This document shows, in pieces, positions 1 to 12,201 of a DNA stretch of 64,000 bases. The stretch comes from Pleurotus djamor (taxonomy: Eukaryota; Basidiomycota; Agaricomycetes; Agaricales; Pleurotaceae), in the NCBI GenBank assembly GCA_029747585.1, contig JAPEVF010000145.1, forward strand, positions 1-64,000. Direction: 5' to 3'. The notes under the pieces were generated by a model. It searched no databases, was not told the origin of the DNA, and saw nothing but the letters and a program-made list of their open reading frames with translations. The translations under genes and the position numbers were made by a program. Positions within the stretch are counted from its first letter, which is position 1, and each line of letters begins with the position of its first letter.

Positions 1-17
1 CTCTTGATCATCTCCCT

Positions 18-2693
18 ATGCCTCCCCGAAAAAGCCCAAGGACGCTTACTAAGGCCACAACCACTAGAGCATCAAAGAGCAATGCCGAAACAGCTAGCAA
101 CGATGATGTTGGACACACCTCAGCTCATTCAAGCAATCAGGCTCCGAATCGCATGACTACGCGCAAGGAAAATCAAGGTCGACGCCCTGGAAAACTTCAT
201 AACGCATATTCAGTCAAACGGCGTACGCCTGAAGAAATCAAGATGGACGAACTTGCGAAGGTGAAGACTATGATCGCAGNAAAAAAAAAAGACAGATGCT
301 AGCAGGACAAAGCCGCATCCAAGTGGCTGCAGAGCTTGAAAACGCTGCCCGCCAAGCTCACGAATTTCAAGACAATGGTGTGCGCCCTGATTTAAGAGTA
401 AGTACACATTTGTGGGCAGCAGTACCGGGATAATTTGCTTACAATAATTAGGATATTGCACCGTATTCAGAAGAGCCACTGGAAGAAGTGGCAGCTATGA
501 CACAAATGAACGTAAGTCTCTCACACTCTTGTGTATAAGGATTTTAGTCCGACTAACCAGCCGCGCCGCAAGGACTTGGAGGACAATGATCCCCCCATCG
601 CAGACCAACTCATTCTGCCTGAAGATATCTTCGAGGATGGCGCAAGTTCCGGGGAACTCTCCGTTCCGGGTCGCGACGATTTTGAAGATGATAGAGATGA
701 CGAAGATAGAGATGACGAGGACGAAGACGATCGAGACTACCACTCGGATGATGAATATGATGATGATGATGATGACCTTGACGCAGAGGAGGAAGGGCTG
801 GATGAACTTGAGGTAGCTACTTCCAGAAACAGAGTGTCGAAGGCGCGCGGAAGCAGTACCAAGAAGGTAAGTGCTAGCCGATACCCTGGTGCCAGGGCCA
901 AATCTAACGCCCGCCATTCTAGACAACGAAGGCTGAGCAACGACTTGCTATCAGAGCAATCATTACTAGTAGAGCGCAAGAATTAGGCAAAGATGGAGAG
1001 AGCAGTCGCGCTGAAGTAGGAGATCTAGGCTTGAAGCGAAAGTTTGCCGCTGGTAATGAAGATGGTGGGGGCACTGGCATGGCCGCCACTGGTGGACGAT
1101 ACCCAGACACGAGGTGAGTTGATTGCAGGTTATTGGTCGACACTTTCAGTGATCAGGCTTGGTGTGGATACCACAGTAAACGCAGTCGAGGACCGTCCTT
1201 GGAAGGCATGGGTGGCCTAAGGGCAAATTGGAAGAAAAACAAGAATGTCTTGCCCATCGTGGGTGCGCCATCAAAGCCAGTATCTCACGTTAGACGCGGA
1301 ACTGACGCAAATTTCTCCCATCAGGCGACTGGGACCATTCTACCACTACCTCCAGCAATGCTCGCCATGTCCCAGCCTCCGTACGGGATAACCCGCATCC
1401 AACTGAGGACGCATCCACTCAGGGTCAGCCTCGTACTACTCAAGCGACCCGCCAGGCCACTCCCATTGCCCAAGTTCGCTCACAGGTACCTGGTCCTGCT
1501 CACCGTACCCCAACGGCTCGCATGGGTACACCAATTGCGCAGGCCCAGTCTTCCAACCTGTTAGAGCGCGAGAACACTAGCAGCCGCACCACTGCCCAGG
1601 TATGCCTTGAGAACGTTTTTGGTTTGCTGGCTGACTCCTCCATTGCAGATGGGTATCATTCACCGCGATCCGCAGCCTGGGACTCAAATTGATGGGGTGA
1701 ACCCTACCAAAGGACGCAGCAAAAAAGGCCGTTCCGATAGAGATGACGACACGAGTGAAGCAAAGTACACTAATGCAGACCTCCCTTTTCCTCAAGGTCA
1801 GCATCGCAAGGGACTGAAGATTTGGCAAAAGGAAGTCCTCCCAAGTTTCTACGAATGGGCTGGGTCTATCGACTCCACGTTTGGAAGCAACAGCCACCCC
1901 GAGTTCACGGCAAAAATCCAAGCCCTATGGAGCCAACAATTTCCCGACCTTGCGGGTTCAGCCGAACATCCTGCTATTTCAACCGTTGTACGTACAATTT
2001 GTGTACTGCACCTATAGGTACTCAACGTGTACAGGCCGGCTCAGCGCTTCGAAACTGGCGTTCGAACTTTGGCAAGAAGGCCAGCGAGGTTGTTGCTAAC
2101 CATTTGCAAGGCATGTCGATCGAAGAAATTGCGGCGTTTGTTGCGACCATGCTTCCGACAGATGATATATGTCCTTTCTTGTATCGCTTCCCCGATAACC
2201 CAGTACGTGAGCCGCGGCCGCGACCACTTTCTGTATTAGAACTCACTGTTGTTCAATTCAGAAAGGAGAACGAGAGGCATGGACCTCTGATCTCATCTTA
2301 GAGACATTTGCTCGCGCGCACCTCTCTGTAACCATTGGACACACATCGGATGCCTCCCCTGTTGCTGCCATGGCCCTTTCTGCCGTCGCGGTGTGTTCTT
2401 TTGAACTACTCCGCCTTTTTACTGATGCTCATGCTATCACTACTTACTAGGTCGAGAGAGCTTTGGAAGCATGGGAGTCAGGCCAATTCTCTCGGAAAAG
2501 CAAATTCAGCGACACCGTTTGGGGGACCAAAGCAGAGAGTTACGGCATCTCTGCCAACAACATTAGCGTTGAGCGATGGGAAATCATCATGGACCTCGCT
2601 ACGCCGTTTGTTGATCTCAAGGAAGGTGTCACCGTTCCCATTCATGACCGTACGCTGTATGTGATGGATCAACGTGCAAACATAGTAGATTGA
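18..2693 (+). CDS. Spliced hypothetical protein, basidiomycete repeated-family type
   Basis: I do not recognise a named domain. Exons I can join in frame: 18-397, 452-511, 561-866 and 923-1113, then several more ending at the stop before 2694; introns are about 50 bases with GT-AG ends. The protein starts with a basic Ser/Thr-rich stretch, has a very acidic Asp/Glu run (about 670-800, with a GATGAT repeat), a Pro/Gln-rich linker, and a better ordered C-terminal half containing LKIWQKEVLPSFYEWAG, SALRNWRSNFGKKASEVV and ERALEAWESGQFS. This architecture resembles multi-copy hypothetical proteins common in Agaricomycetes, but I cannot assign a family. The frame breaks in exon 1 at an N followed by ten As (280-290); downstream codons (RQMLAGQSRIQVAAELENAA) clearly continue in another frame, so the break is probably a base-calling artefact. 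The start at 18 may not be the true one, since the window begins there. Confidence 0.6.
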
Positions 2694-3249
2694 GTACCCT
2701 GTGGGCTAGTAGTAACAACATAACGGTAGTAGGAGCATCCGTACGTAGCATGAAATAAATGTTGTTATGGCCATACTATCACTGTGTAATGCCACAATAT
2801 ATGTGTGGTTGGCTCTGGCAGGTGTGTGGCCTGAGTGTGGTGTCGCGCGATTCATTTGACACCACGGCAGGGTTGTGGGATTGTGATTGGTGTGGTTGGG
2901 ATGGCGCCACACCCGCCAGTGATCTGCCGTTTTGCTGATGTACTAAATGACCTCGGAGAGATATCACCATGACTAGAGTTCGACCAACGCAGTGGATGGG
3001 TGAGAAGTTGGTGAGAAGACGNAAAAAAGAAGCCTACTCTAAGGTGAACGGTTCATTTCGCAAACGCGTTCACGTGCGTTTCGAGTTAGGGACTATTAGG
3101 GACACAGGAGATTTCATTCTGAAATCATTCACCAAGTCTCGGCTATTTGCAACGTACTCTACATTAGTCGAGTAATTGACAGCCAATCTCAAGTCCACCT
3201 GAAGCGATCTAGCGTGGGTCCCCACGAGCCGATACTATGTCCAGCTGAT
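2694..3249. other. Intergenic, no gene seen
   Basis: Lies between the stop of the first gene and the end of a minus-strand F-box gene. A 68-codon frame at 2969-3175 runs through an N followed by six As (3022-3028) and has no features of a protein. Nothing else is supported. Confidence 0.5.
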
Positions 3250-4821
3250 TCAGAGGACGGCCTCTATCCCAGTTCCATCCCATTCCACTTCTGAGTGCTC
3301 TCGAAGTATGTTGACTTGCTTCTCGGTAATAGTGGACCTTTGAATAGTGATCTTCGCCACGGGGAAGTACTCGAGCAGCGTCGTTATGAGCCTTGCGTCC
3401 GAGTCTGACCATACCATACCGACAACGTAAAGCCTCTCGAGTTCTTCGACATCTGAGTCGCTGGCAATGCGCTGGAAGAGGATACGCAAGTCTTCCGAGT
3501 CGCTCTCGTAGATTCTGAGGACCTTCAAGTCTCTGAAATCGCGAAGGATGGATGCCCAGGATGAAACGTCCTCTCGTCATAGATGGATGGAGAGGTCAGT
3601 GATAGAACTGAGGGAAACAAATGACTCAAAGCATGTGCTGGATGGGGAGTGTGATGCGGGGTAAGCAACCTCTAGATTAAGGACATCGTCATGTGGGAGG
3701 TGAAATGAGAGCGAGATGTAATTTTCACAATCTTCGATAGCCTTGACTTCGACCAAAATTCGGCTAACATCCGTAGGGACGTAAAGGTCGCATTTACGCC
3801 ACAGCGATACAATATCAAAGCTTCTAAAATCAAGCCCACTGGGGAGCTCAATTGTTACCTTAGCTGAGGAGGATAGCTTGAGATGCTGGAATAGTTGCCA
3901 AGCATCTGGCGACTTCGAAGCTAAGCGCATGCGATTCAACCTCAAAAGAGGTACCGGAGTCGGCGACTTCGATCCTAAATCACTCAGGTCTTCGGTTCCA
4001 TCGGGTATATCAAGGTCAAAATCGACCAAATTCGGTGTTTGATGGAGGAAGCCGATGACCCAGGGAAGAGACGCGTCGCTCGATAGGCATAGAATGAAAT
4101 ACTTCAATGTCAGAATTGGTAGTGCGGGAGGTGACAAGACGATGACACTGGACAGTTCAAGGGTGTGAAGCTTGGTGGCGGAGCTCCAAGGAAATTCCAC
4201 CAGGTCGAAATGAGAAGGGCTTGTAAGTTCCAGCTTTAGGACTTGAAGGGAAGGGAAGTGATGACTGTTTGCGTCAAGAATGAACTGAGCAACTTGGGGC
4301 GAATCCATATACACAAAGCGAAAGGCAAGCTCTTGAATCCTCTGCGCATGGGAGAGAACTTGGGGGATGTCATATATCTCGTAATCGTGCATAGACATAT
4401 CATACAGGGGAAAGTACAGTCGAAGCATCGACTGCTTCGAGTTCTCAAGCATGGCAGATAGGCTGAGATACGATGGTGCGATGATGGCCCAAAATTGCGG
4501 AGTGTTCATGATGACACGACGCCAATGAGAGGAAACGCCGAGGATATTCTTGAAGCATCCAGGACGACGAGTAACGTAGAGGAGTTCCTCTTTGTAAGTG
4601 ACGAATATCACAGAAAGAATGTCGTCGGGAAGGTGAGAGATTGCAGCGTATGCGTTTCGGCGTTGGCGAAGCGTCCGGATGGCTGCTTCATGTTCAGCGA
4701 TTTCTTGGTCAATGGCAAGTTGAGCGGCAGTATTGGTATGAATACGCTATACAAGAGCATCAGGGTATAGTACTATAGTCCCGAACGAGGAAGAAAGGAT
4801 GAATGTTTGAACACTGACCAT
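3250..4821 (-). pseudogene. F-box/leucine-rich protein interrupted by an in-frame stop
   Basis: Member of the 12-copy F-box family. The ATG (4819-4821) is followed at once by a 72-base intron (4747-4818, GTCAGT...TAG), and exon 2 runs from 4746. It encodes the family N-terminal helix (AQLAIDQEIAEHEAAI), the F-box (ISHLPDDILSVIF ... CFKNILGVSSHWRRVIMNTPQFW) and leucine-rich strands. A TGA at 3577-3579 ends it after about 390 residues. The same frame then stays open for 108 more codons, ending with the family hallmark SEVEWDG. The closest local relative (47338-48945) aligns through this point with HLEHEDL where this copy reads HL-stop-RED. F-box proteins recruit substrates to SCF ubiquitin ligases. 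The copy may be a pseudogene or a C-terminally shortened protein. A 48-base in-frame intron with a poor donor (GTTTCC) could also remove the stop, but it would delete conserved residues. Confidence 0.75.
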
Positions 4822-4979
4822 GACTCAACCGTTCGAGTTGATGGAAGGAGGTCAGAGGGGAGGTGCGCCACACTTTCCCTGAGTCCCTTTTTATATCCAG
4901 GGGCACGAGGTTCATTGTGGGCGACGAAGCATGGTCCGAAAGCCGGAAGAAATAGCAAGTATTACGCAGATACAAAAGC

Positions 4980-6700
4980 CTAGTTCCCAGAGACCTGATC
5001 CTTCCCATCCCAGACAACTTGAATAGATCTACGAAGGGAGGTAATCTGGTGCGATAAGATCTGACAATCGTGAACACAAAACTTCTGCATCGGCCTCCCA
5101 CGTTCACGCCGCTCCTGGACAAACTTTTCGAGGACACCCAGCGTGAACCAGCTCTCAAAGCTATTGCCCACGTTCTCGGCTTCAGAAGAAAGCCACCGCA
5201 TCCGGACGAAGGATAGAACCTCGAGTTGGGGAAGCGGACATGGGCTCTCTTGGGATAATATTGCATCGACGAGTCGTCGTACGAAAGACAGATTGCAGCT
5301 GGAAAAGCGAAGAGTCCGAGCCGCACTCAAAGAAGCCAGAAGTCCGAGCCAACCTGTTACCCCATCAGCGGTGTCGTTATGCTCTATCACAAGTTCGGCG
5401 ACGTCGTTCAAGGGTATGCTCGACAAGCAGAGATTGAAGAAGTGGGAGGCTGATACGCCGTCAATATGGAGGTCCACCATGAAAGATGTTTCTTGTGGTG
5501 CGAACAGTGCAACTTTGAATCGGGAAACTGAGGGGCGGGCGGACATGACGATCTTTGAAACTGGCTTGCCGTGATCGCGGTGGATGGAAGCGACACCAGC
5601 GCAAAGCGTGCGAAGAGGTGCAATTATATCTTCGGAGCGGCCGATGTCCTCTTCAGGCGTGGAGGATGTGAACCGTGTACGGATGGGATGCGATGGAAGC
5701 TCTATGAAATCGAAGATTTTGGCCGAAGAGGGTTCCTCTCCCTGAACGGTGAGAGAGAGTAGGTTTGGTAACGACACTCGCAGCACAGGTTCAGGGAAGG
5801 GTGTGGGAATGTACGGTGTTATTTCGTTGAGCTCGAGCACCTCAAGATTTGGTGTTTTCTGGAGGAAACTCAGAGCCCAATTGACGGAGAAGCATACTGT
5901 ACCGTCCCGTCTTGAGGTGCAATCCACAAGAAGGTTCCTCAACAATGGGAGCGGTGGAATATTCGGCGGGACAAGAACATCATAGAGTTCCAAAGATTGG
6001 AGCGAAGGAAAGCTTTCCCAAGGGAAGGGACCGTGGATGTTCATCGATGAATTGAACAAGGGGGCCTCGAAGTCATCCATGTCAATTCGAAGTGTATGAA
6101 GAGCCGGAAACATATGTTTTTCCATCATGTTAAGAAGCTTGTGGAGCTCGGCACCGGTCTTGACATCGCAGCGTAGTTGAAGGTCCACCAAACGAGCTTT
6201 CTGCGTAAGAAGATTGTCTACAGCGCTCCAAAAGAGGTCGAAGGATTCCGGGGATACAAATCCTTTGGGACAATTACCGAAAAAAGGGATGTAGACGGTC
6301 AGCGGGACCGTCTTCGAGCGCTTGATCATCCTCGAGGCCATAGGGAGAATACGTTCGGAGAGTGAGATGAATGACCAAAAGTGTGGGGTTTCCAACAGGA
6401 CGTCCCTCCAGTGCTTACAGACACCGAGGACATTGACCCATTCTCCGTTTGGCAGTTCGTCTGTGAACCCGTCATTGACAAGGCAAAAGTTCCCGATGTA
6501 GCACAGGAAGACAGCGCTGAGTACGTCACTTGGAAGACGATTTATGGGACTGAGAGTGTTCCGGCGTTGGTGGAGGTCGTATGTCTGGCATTTTCAGCCG
6601 CAATTTCTTTGTCGACGGCTAGTCGAACTAGGTCGAGCGACTCAGCCTAAGCTATGGTAAGTCCATGTGGTATGCGAGGATTACGGAAAAACTCAACCAT
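4980..6700 (-). pseudogene. F-box/leucine-rich protein with a single-base frameshift near the N-terminus
   Basis: Start ATG at 6698-6700, then a 51-base intron (6647-6697) and a long exon from 6646 to the stop at 4980; about 555 residues if the frame is repaired. The N-terminal helix (LDLVRLAVDKEIAAENAR) is in one frame. The continuation (YDLHQRRNTLSPINRLPSDV, then the F-box, CKHWRDVLLETPHFW, and leucine-rich strands ending SIQVVWDG) is in another. The switch lies near 6579-6588: aligned with its paralogs, one residue position holds only two bases. The exon length from 6646 to the open frame at 6395 is not a multiple of three, which agrees. A naive gene caller would start at METPHFW and lose the F-box. 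It could be a real inactivating deletion or a sequencing error. It lies upstream of, and on the same strand as, the neighbouring F-box gene at 3250-4821. Confidence 0.75.
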
Positions 6701-6795
6701 AGATGTGTTTGTCGTGAAACTTAAAGGCGAAGGGCGAAGATTAAAACACCCGAAAACGGAAAAGAAAATACAGAACAGGGGCCTCGGATCACATA

Positions 6796-6853
6796 TTCAG
6801 GAGAGTCTGCCAAAGATCGTTGAATTCAGGAGAGTCTGCCAAAGATCGTTGAA
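6796..6853. repeat. Perfect tandem duplication, 2 x 29 bases
   Basis: Bases 6796-6824 and 6825-6853 are identical copies, each beginning TTCAGGAGAGTCTGCC. They sit in the roughly 230-base gap between the start of one minus-strand F-box gene (6700) and the stop of the next (6929), so in the likely upstream region of the former. No protein frame is involved. Confidence 0.9.
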
Positions 6854-6928
6854 AACAGGTGCGCTGTGACGATAGCGAGGTTTAAATATCGGGGGGATCT
6901 CTTGGGATAACATGAGGTTCGATACATG

Positions 6929-9171
6929 TCAAGGACTTGTCGCCCTGGTCGGTGGTGACTCCGTTACCTCCCATTCAACCTCAACGAACTCCTTCAACCC
7001 ATCCAATATGTCTTGACGAACCGCCTCGCCCGTCAAGACATACTTTTCGATAGCCAGCCCCATATCACGACGTCCCTTGAAGAGCTTCTTCATCTTTGCC
7101 ATTGCCTCGTCATCCCAAGACGGATCAAAGTCGGTAATTGTTTTGAGTTTTGCGTTACAGTGGGGCGAGTTCGGCGTCACGTTCGGTGAGAGGAGGATAT
7201 CCAGTAAGTTGTAGTTTGCGTTGTCTAGTGTGAGCTTTGTAAGATTTATGAATGACGGAATAATAGTTGACCATAAAAGTGCAGTAGAGGGCGAGGATAT
7301 ATCGGAAATGCGGAGGTTTTTGATGTCGGCCAGAGGTAGTTTTGAGCAGAGGGAAAGGTACGCATCCACCGAAGCCATAACCAAGGGAAGTGTGAGCTTT
7401 ATGAATATGTGGTCCCTGTTTGGGTGTTGAATGGTGAGATCAAACCGACCGTCAATTTCGTCCACTGAGATGAAAGCATCGCCGCTAGGAATCCCTTCTG
7501 CTGCTAGCCTTTCGTAGTGCCTTTCAAAGGGAGAAAGGTCGATGGATTGGCCTGCGTGAGCGTTGGGATGTTCGGCTATCACCGCAGCAGAAGCAGGGAA
7601 TTGCAGGTAATCAAGCAACTTTGATTCAGCGACTGAGCTGCAAATAAGGTCGATATAATCGAGTTTGGGGAGGGAAACAAACACAGGTGACGCGGTGGAA
7701 TCATCGGGAGATATGGTGGAAATCCAGACGTCTTCGACGTTAGGCGTATTGAGGAGAAATCGGGTGATCCAGTTGATAGAAGGCGATGCGCGGACCAAAA
7801 GCCTAGTCAACAAGGGGAGTTCAAGAGATTCGGGCGGAGGAAGGACGGGTCCTTTAAGGTTGAGGTAGTTGAGCGACGCGCACGAGCCACCATTCCAAAC
7901 GGCCTTGGATGCATCAGCAAATGGAGACCACATCAGCGGTGATGTGATGGGGTAGGTAATGAGTGTGACCTCAGGAATGCGGGACAACAAACCGGCCAAG
8001 AGTCTGGAAAAATATTCTGCTGACCTTTGGTAAAAAGGGAGGAAGACGTAGAGGGTTGGCTTCGGGCTCCCATGGGTGGGATATAATTGTACGGTTAGAT
8101 AAGTTTTGGCAAACACAAGTTGTGAATGTGTGGTAGAAGCGGCGTGTGCGTGTTTCTGTAGGAAGTCCTCAAGGATTGAGGTGTCTATGGGCTTGCTCTC
8201 GTCGTTGTGATGGCCTTCGTACCTGATATTGATGCACGTGGATGCGGGATGATTCAGATAATCAAACAGTGCTGATTCATCGATGGAACTCGAGGTCACC
8301 GTAATTTCCCGTAGCCTAGGTAGATTTATGGGAGGGCCACCGAGATGGGTGAACTCATCGGAGTCTACCAAGTTGAGTTCCAGCTTTTCGAGGCTGGGGG
8401 TGCAGCGAAGAAATTTGACGATCCAAGGGATTGATAGACCGTGGTCATGAAGAACAGTGAGACTTGTCAATGACGCGAGATTTGGGATGTTTTCCAGCGG
8501 GAATATTATACTGGAAAGCTCGAGCGATCGAAATGAGTTGAGGTTGGAGTGGGTTGACCAGATTGAGCGTGGCAGCCAGAATGAATAGTCCTTTGGGGTG
8601 ACTGAGCCGATCCTGAGAGTGTGTAGGAGTGGGAGATCGTAGCGTTCCATCTGTGAGATAAGCTGGAGGAGGGTGTCGCACTGCTCATTGGTTTCAAGCA
8701 AACGAAATGATAGGTAGCCGATACGCGAGCTGTTACTGAGGATTGTATCCAACCCAGCTCGCGCACAGTCTGGAACCATCCGAGATACCGCAAGTTCAAG
8801 GGCCAAGGGTGAACTCTTCGCCCGTTCTATCATTTTCTCAAGAAAAGGCAAGTCGTACGCCGTTATGGTGGACCAGAAGCGGGGCGTGCTGAGGATTATA
8901 GCCCGCCAGTGTTGGCAGATACCCACAACATTTAGCCAAGCACCATCTTCCATTGCCTCGGCTCTGTATTCAACAAAGATGAGCGAGAGGACGTCGTCAG
9001 GAAGTTGGGAAATCGCGCTGAGGGAGTTCCTCTGCGACTTCAGAGAGTAAATCTCGGCCTCGAGGTACGCGATTTTCTCATCAATCGCTTTTTGGACCTC
9101 AAAATCGGTAGAAATTGTCTATGCGCAGAGTCAGCTTCGACTGGGATGCCATTGACTGTGATACACACCAT
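6929..9171 (-). CDS. F-box/leucine-rich protein, long class with duplicated leucine-rich half
   Basis: ATG at 9169-9171, then a 50-base intron (9119-9168, GTGTGT...CATAG), then an uninterrupted exon 9118-6929; about 730 residues. N-terminal helix VQKAIDEKIAYLEAEI, F-box from about residue 38 (ISQLPDDVLSLIF ... VVGICQHWRAIILSTPRFW), then leucine-rich strands. The middle module is present twice: a TPSLEKLEL/LPRLREITV/SALFDYLNHPAS block and, further on, a TPNVEDVWI/LPKLDYIDL/SKLLDYLQFPAS block. This explains the extra 170-200 residues compared with the short class. The C-terminus ends FVEVEWEV, without the exact WDG of the short paralogs. Predicted role: substrate-recognition subunit of an SCF ubiquitin ligase; the substrate is unknown. 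Confidence 0.85.
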
Positions 9172-9389
9172 GAGTATTGACGGCGTTGAGGGTGCGAGGT
9201 GGCTGTGCCATTTTTCGATCAAAATTTGACTTTTCTTGTGTGACTCTTGCTCCACCTCTTGCCTCTTACCTCCACACCTACGAGAACGCAAATTTCCAAC
9301 ATCCTCCTTTTCGACCGTCTCCTCTCGACTCGACAGGGATAATCCACGCAGCAAGATCACGCCAGAGTACCGAGATGGACGGCTGGTTC

Positions 9390-9914
9390 GGACCAGGCGT
9401 ACTTGCAGGCGTGTAACGTTAATGGTTAGCGCTTTAGCCTTTACAACGAGATGGGAATGGGAATTGGTGAGTAGATGCTTCTTCGAAGTGGGATAGACTG
9501 AATGACCCACGATACTAGATCCTCTTGGATGCACGCCAATCACGCTTGCTCTCGCCCATATCAAAGCCCCACCCATCCCTCAACAACAAACCTTCGCATC
9601 CGAACTCATCAGAATCCCAAAGGCGAAGATAGGTGCTCTTGATGCACGGCCGTGTCATGTTTACGATGGGAGAAAACGAACATTGGCACTGAAAGGGCGA
9701 CACGGGTGTTGGTATCCTCGGCAAGGTGCGTATCTGTTCCTCAAACCTGCGATGACTACTAATTCTGTACTCTAGGGTGTTAACGAAGCGAGCTGGGATG
9801 ATCTCCAACCCATAGCCCGCGCACAGCGCCATACAGATCGTCCTTGGAGGTGCTACTTCTGGAGGCAGTCATCACCTCAAGGTCCACAAGGTCCCCCAAC
9901 GACGCCAGCGTAAG
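9390..9914 (+). pseudogene. Coding-like fragments, no intact model
   Basis: Between about 9434 and 9914 the plus strand holds stretches with coding character: RFSLYNEMGMGI, then (after a possible intron 9467-9518) TPITLALAHIKAPPIPQQQ, IRIPKAKIGALDARPCHVYD and LKGRHG, and finally EASWDDLQPIARAQRHTDRP before a TAA at 9912-9914. The obvious splice 9726-9775 does not join the last two pieces in the same frame; it makes an immediate stop. I do not recognise the protein. The best reading is a decayed or misassembled gene at the left edge of the repeat region that follows. A functional gene with unusual splicing cannot be excluded. Confidence 0.3.
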
Positions 9915-9939
9915 CAGCGTTAGACGAACGACGAAATGA

Positions 9940-10600
9940 CCCAAAAAGACGAGGACGAACGTCGGAGCCGTTGATGAGGAATCCAATGTGGTTGGTTCTC
10001 CGGCTCCTGACCAAAAAGGCGTACGGTAGGTTCTCATCGTCTCGTTTGACATTGACAAACTTATAACTGACTTCCTATACCTTCTAGACACACACAGCCG
10101 TTCTTGCAGCATCACCAGCGACAGTCAAACCATCTCCCCCCCAGAACCACGAACTTCGCAAATCAAGATTGAAGCATCCAAGATGCACGCTAGAGGACGA
10201 TAGGCGATACGGTCAGATGATCCTGAGATATGGGGACGAACCGCCGCGTCAGCGACAAGACGTTTTAGGTGGTTTGTGGGGTTGTCTCTGCGGAAATCGG
10301 ACGATGTGAGTCTACCTTGCATTTTCTATCTCCACAAGATCCATAATCGATCCACCATGACCGCTAGATACTCTGAATCGCGCTCGGGTGGTCATCGGAC
10401 GCGTTTCCGCATCATTTACCACACTTCCCTCGCCGGAACGTTTGACTTCAAAAGTCTGGCATCAAGCTTCGACGCCACGCGCTAGAGAACAGAGAACATC
10501 ATGAACGTACGATCTTCAAATACACGAGCCGTCTGGGGCTTATTCAAAGTCGTGCGCTGAGTTGATGCTCTAAGATCGTGAATGGTCAGTTCACCTTCCT
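9940..10600 (+). repeat. Diverged direct repeat, copy 1 (decayed coding sequence)
   Basis: This segment matches 11105-11860 in order and orientation. Both have GACGAACG, then a frame reading TNVGAVDEESNVVG here and TNGGTVDKESKVVG there, an intron-like block with TATACC..TCTAGACACAC, a TCGCAAATC block, and a shared CTAGAGA...CATGAAC block. The reading frame cannot be kept through either copy. It appears to be an old duplication of an unidentified gene, now decayed. Confidence 0.55.
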
Positions 10601-11104
10601 TCTCTTTGTCTCTCAATACTTTCAAAATGACTTACAGCATCATTTAGGCTTGGTAACTCGCGTCCCAGGGCCATCTACTCGACACGGTCTTGCGCTACGT
10701 GTGAAGCCCTCGTGGGCCGCTAGCATCAACCCAGACGAGCTATAACTCAAATTCAGTGGGCATGCCCACGGGAAGAAGGCGTGGGCAAGGCTATACCCGC
10801 GTTCTCAAGCCACGACTGTGTGGTTCCGTTGATGGGAACCCCATTCGGCCTGAAATTCGGGTACCGGGGGTGGGTACCCTCCACATAGTATGTACCTCGT
10901 ATCAAACCTTGTACCTACCACTCAACATCAATATCGCCTTTTCCTCTAGGGGCGTATCCGAACGCACTGGGATTGTCTGCGACCCATACACTGTTCTCCA
11001 GGGGCATGCGGTGTCTGGTACCCCGGAGCCGTCATCACAAGCACCTCCCGCACCTTGCTCAGACCATCAATGATACCGGCGACAGCAGCACTAGGTACAC
11101 AACG

Positions 11105-11860
11105 GCATTACCTAACAAGATGGGGACGAACGGTGGCACCGTTGATAAGGAATCCAAGGTGGTCGGTTTGCTGGCCCTGGAGGAGAAGGCGCGCGGTGAG
11201 TGTTAATTGTATTTCTTTCACTCCAAAAGGCTTATAAATAACTTGCTATACCATCTAGACACACGTAGCCGCGCTAGCAGCGTCATCGGTCATGGTCGAA
11301 GCCTGCCCTTCGTGCTGGTGCGCAGCCTTCGCAAATCGTGAATGAAGCGCCGAACATGCGCACTAGACAGGGTGTTGCAACATGGGCAACTGGGGTACAA
11401 ACAACCAAGTCGTTGATGACATGTTCGAGGTTGTTCGTGGGGCTGGCTTCGCAGAAAATCGAACACCGTATGGCTTTGCCGCACTTTTTAGTTTCTATCA
11501 ACGATTCATCACAACGTTTAGACATCCACAGCCGCACGAGGACTGTCGTTGGATGTGTTCCATGAGCAACGTCTGTGTCTCGTTCCCTTCTCCCTTCTCA
11601 GCATCGATTCCGACGATCACGCTTCGAGCACCGACACTCCGGGCTAGAGAAGGGTTGGCGTCATGAACATAAGATACTCGAAGATGATGACGAGCCCAAG
11701 AGTCATTCGGGACCCATTTCAAAGCTCTACCTTGAGCCAGCGTATAAATTCGGAGACAGTCCGTGTTCCTTTCTTCGCTGTGTCTTTCAGTGTTCCTTAC
11801 TGACCTGCTGTATCCTTCAGGCAGAGTGCCTAGCATCTCAAGCCGATCTGGACGGTGTCG
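11105..11860 (+). repeat. Diverged direct repeat, copy 2 (decayed coding sequence)
   Basis: Partner of 9940-10600, about 1.2 kb downstream in the same orientation. It reads MGTNGGTVDKESKVVGLLAL before a possible intron, then DTRSRASSV. The other copy reads DTHSRSCSI at the same place. Further on, SQIVNEAPNMRTR is in a different frame and corresponds to SQIKIEASKMHAR of copy 1. The frame changes indicate decay. An N followed by six Gs (11896-11902) lies just beyond. The intervening stretch 10600-11105 has no supported gene. Confidence 0.5.
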
Positions 11861-12201
11861 AGCTTCTAGGCGGACACTAATTACACATGGACTATNGGGG
11901 GGTCGACGACGGGCTACATGGACACAGACCTAGTGTCTATGGTAGTCACTAGTCATGGGCTATGTTGTGAAGGAACGAATAACTGTGTATTGGAGTGGAC
12001 ATTTTGGAAGGTGTTCCAGTGACTTTTGAAGGTTTCGATGTGAACAGGGACATTTATCCTTGTGTTTATCGTCATCTGCACCACACCGCTTTGTTATACC
12101 ATGTCGCAAGCCTGTTGGCCTACGTACTCTCCTCTCGCTACCTAGAGCGCACTTGTATCATTCCACAGTAGAATAAAATACATCAAATTGGAGTGTACAA
12201 C

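Noticed and set aside
9726..9775. Intron joining two coding-like pieces near 9.7 kb
   Set aside because: The consensus splice makes an immediate stop; the pieces are in incompatible frames, so no intact gene is claimed.
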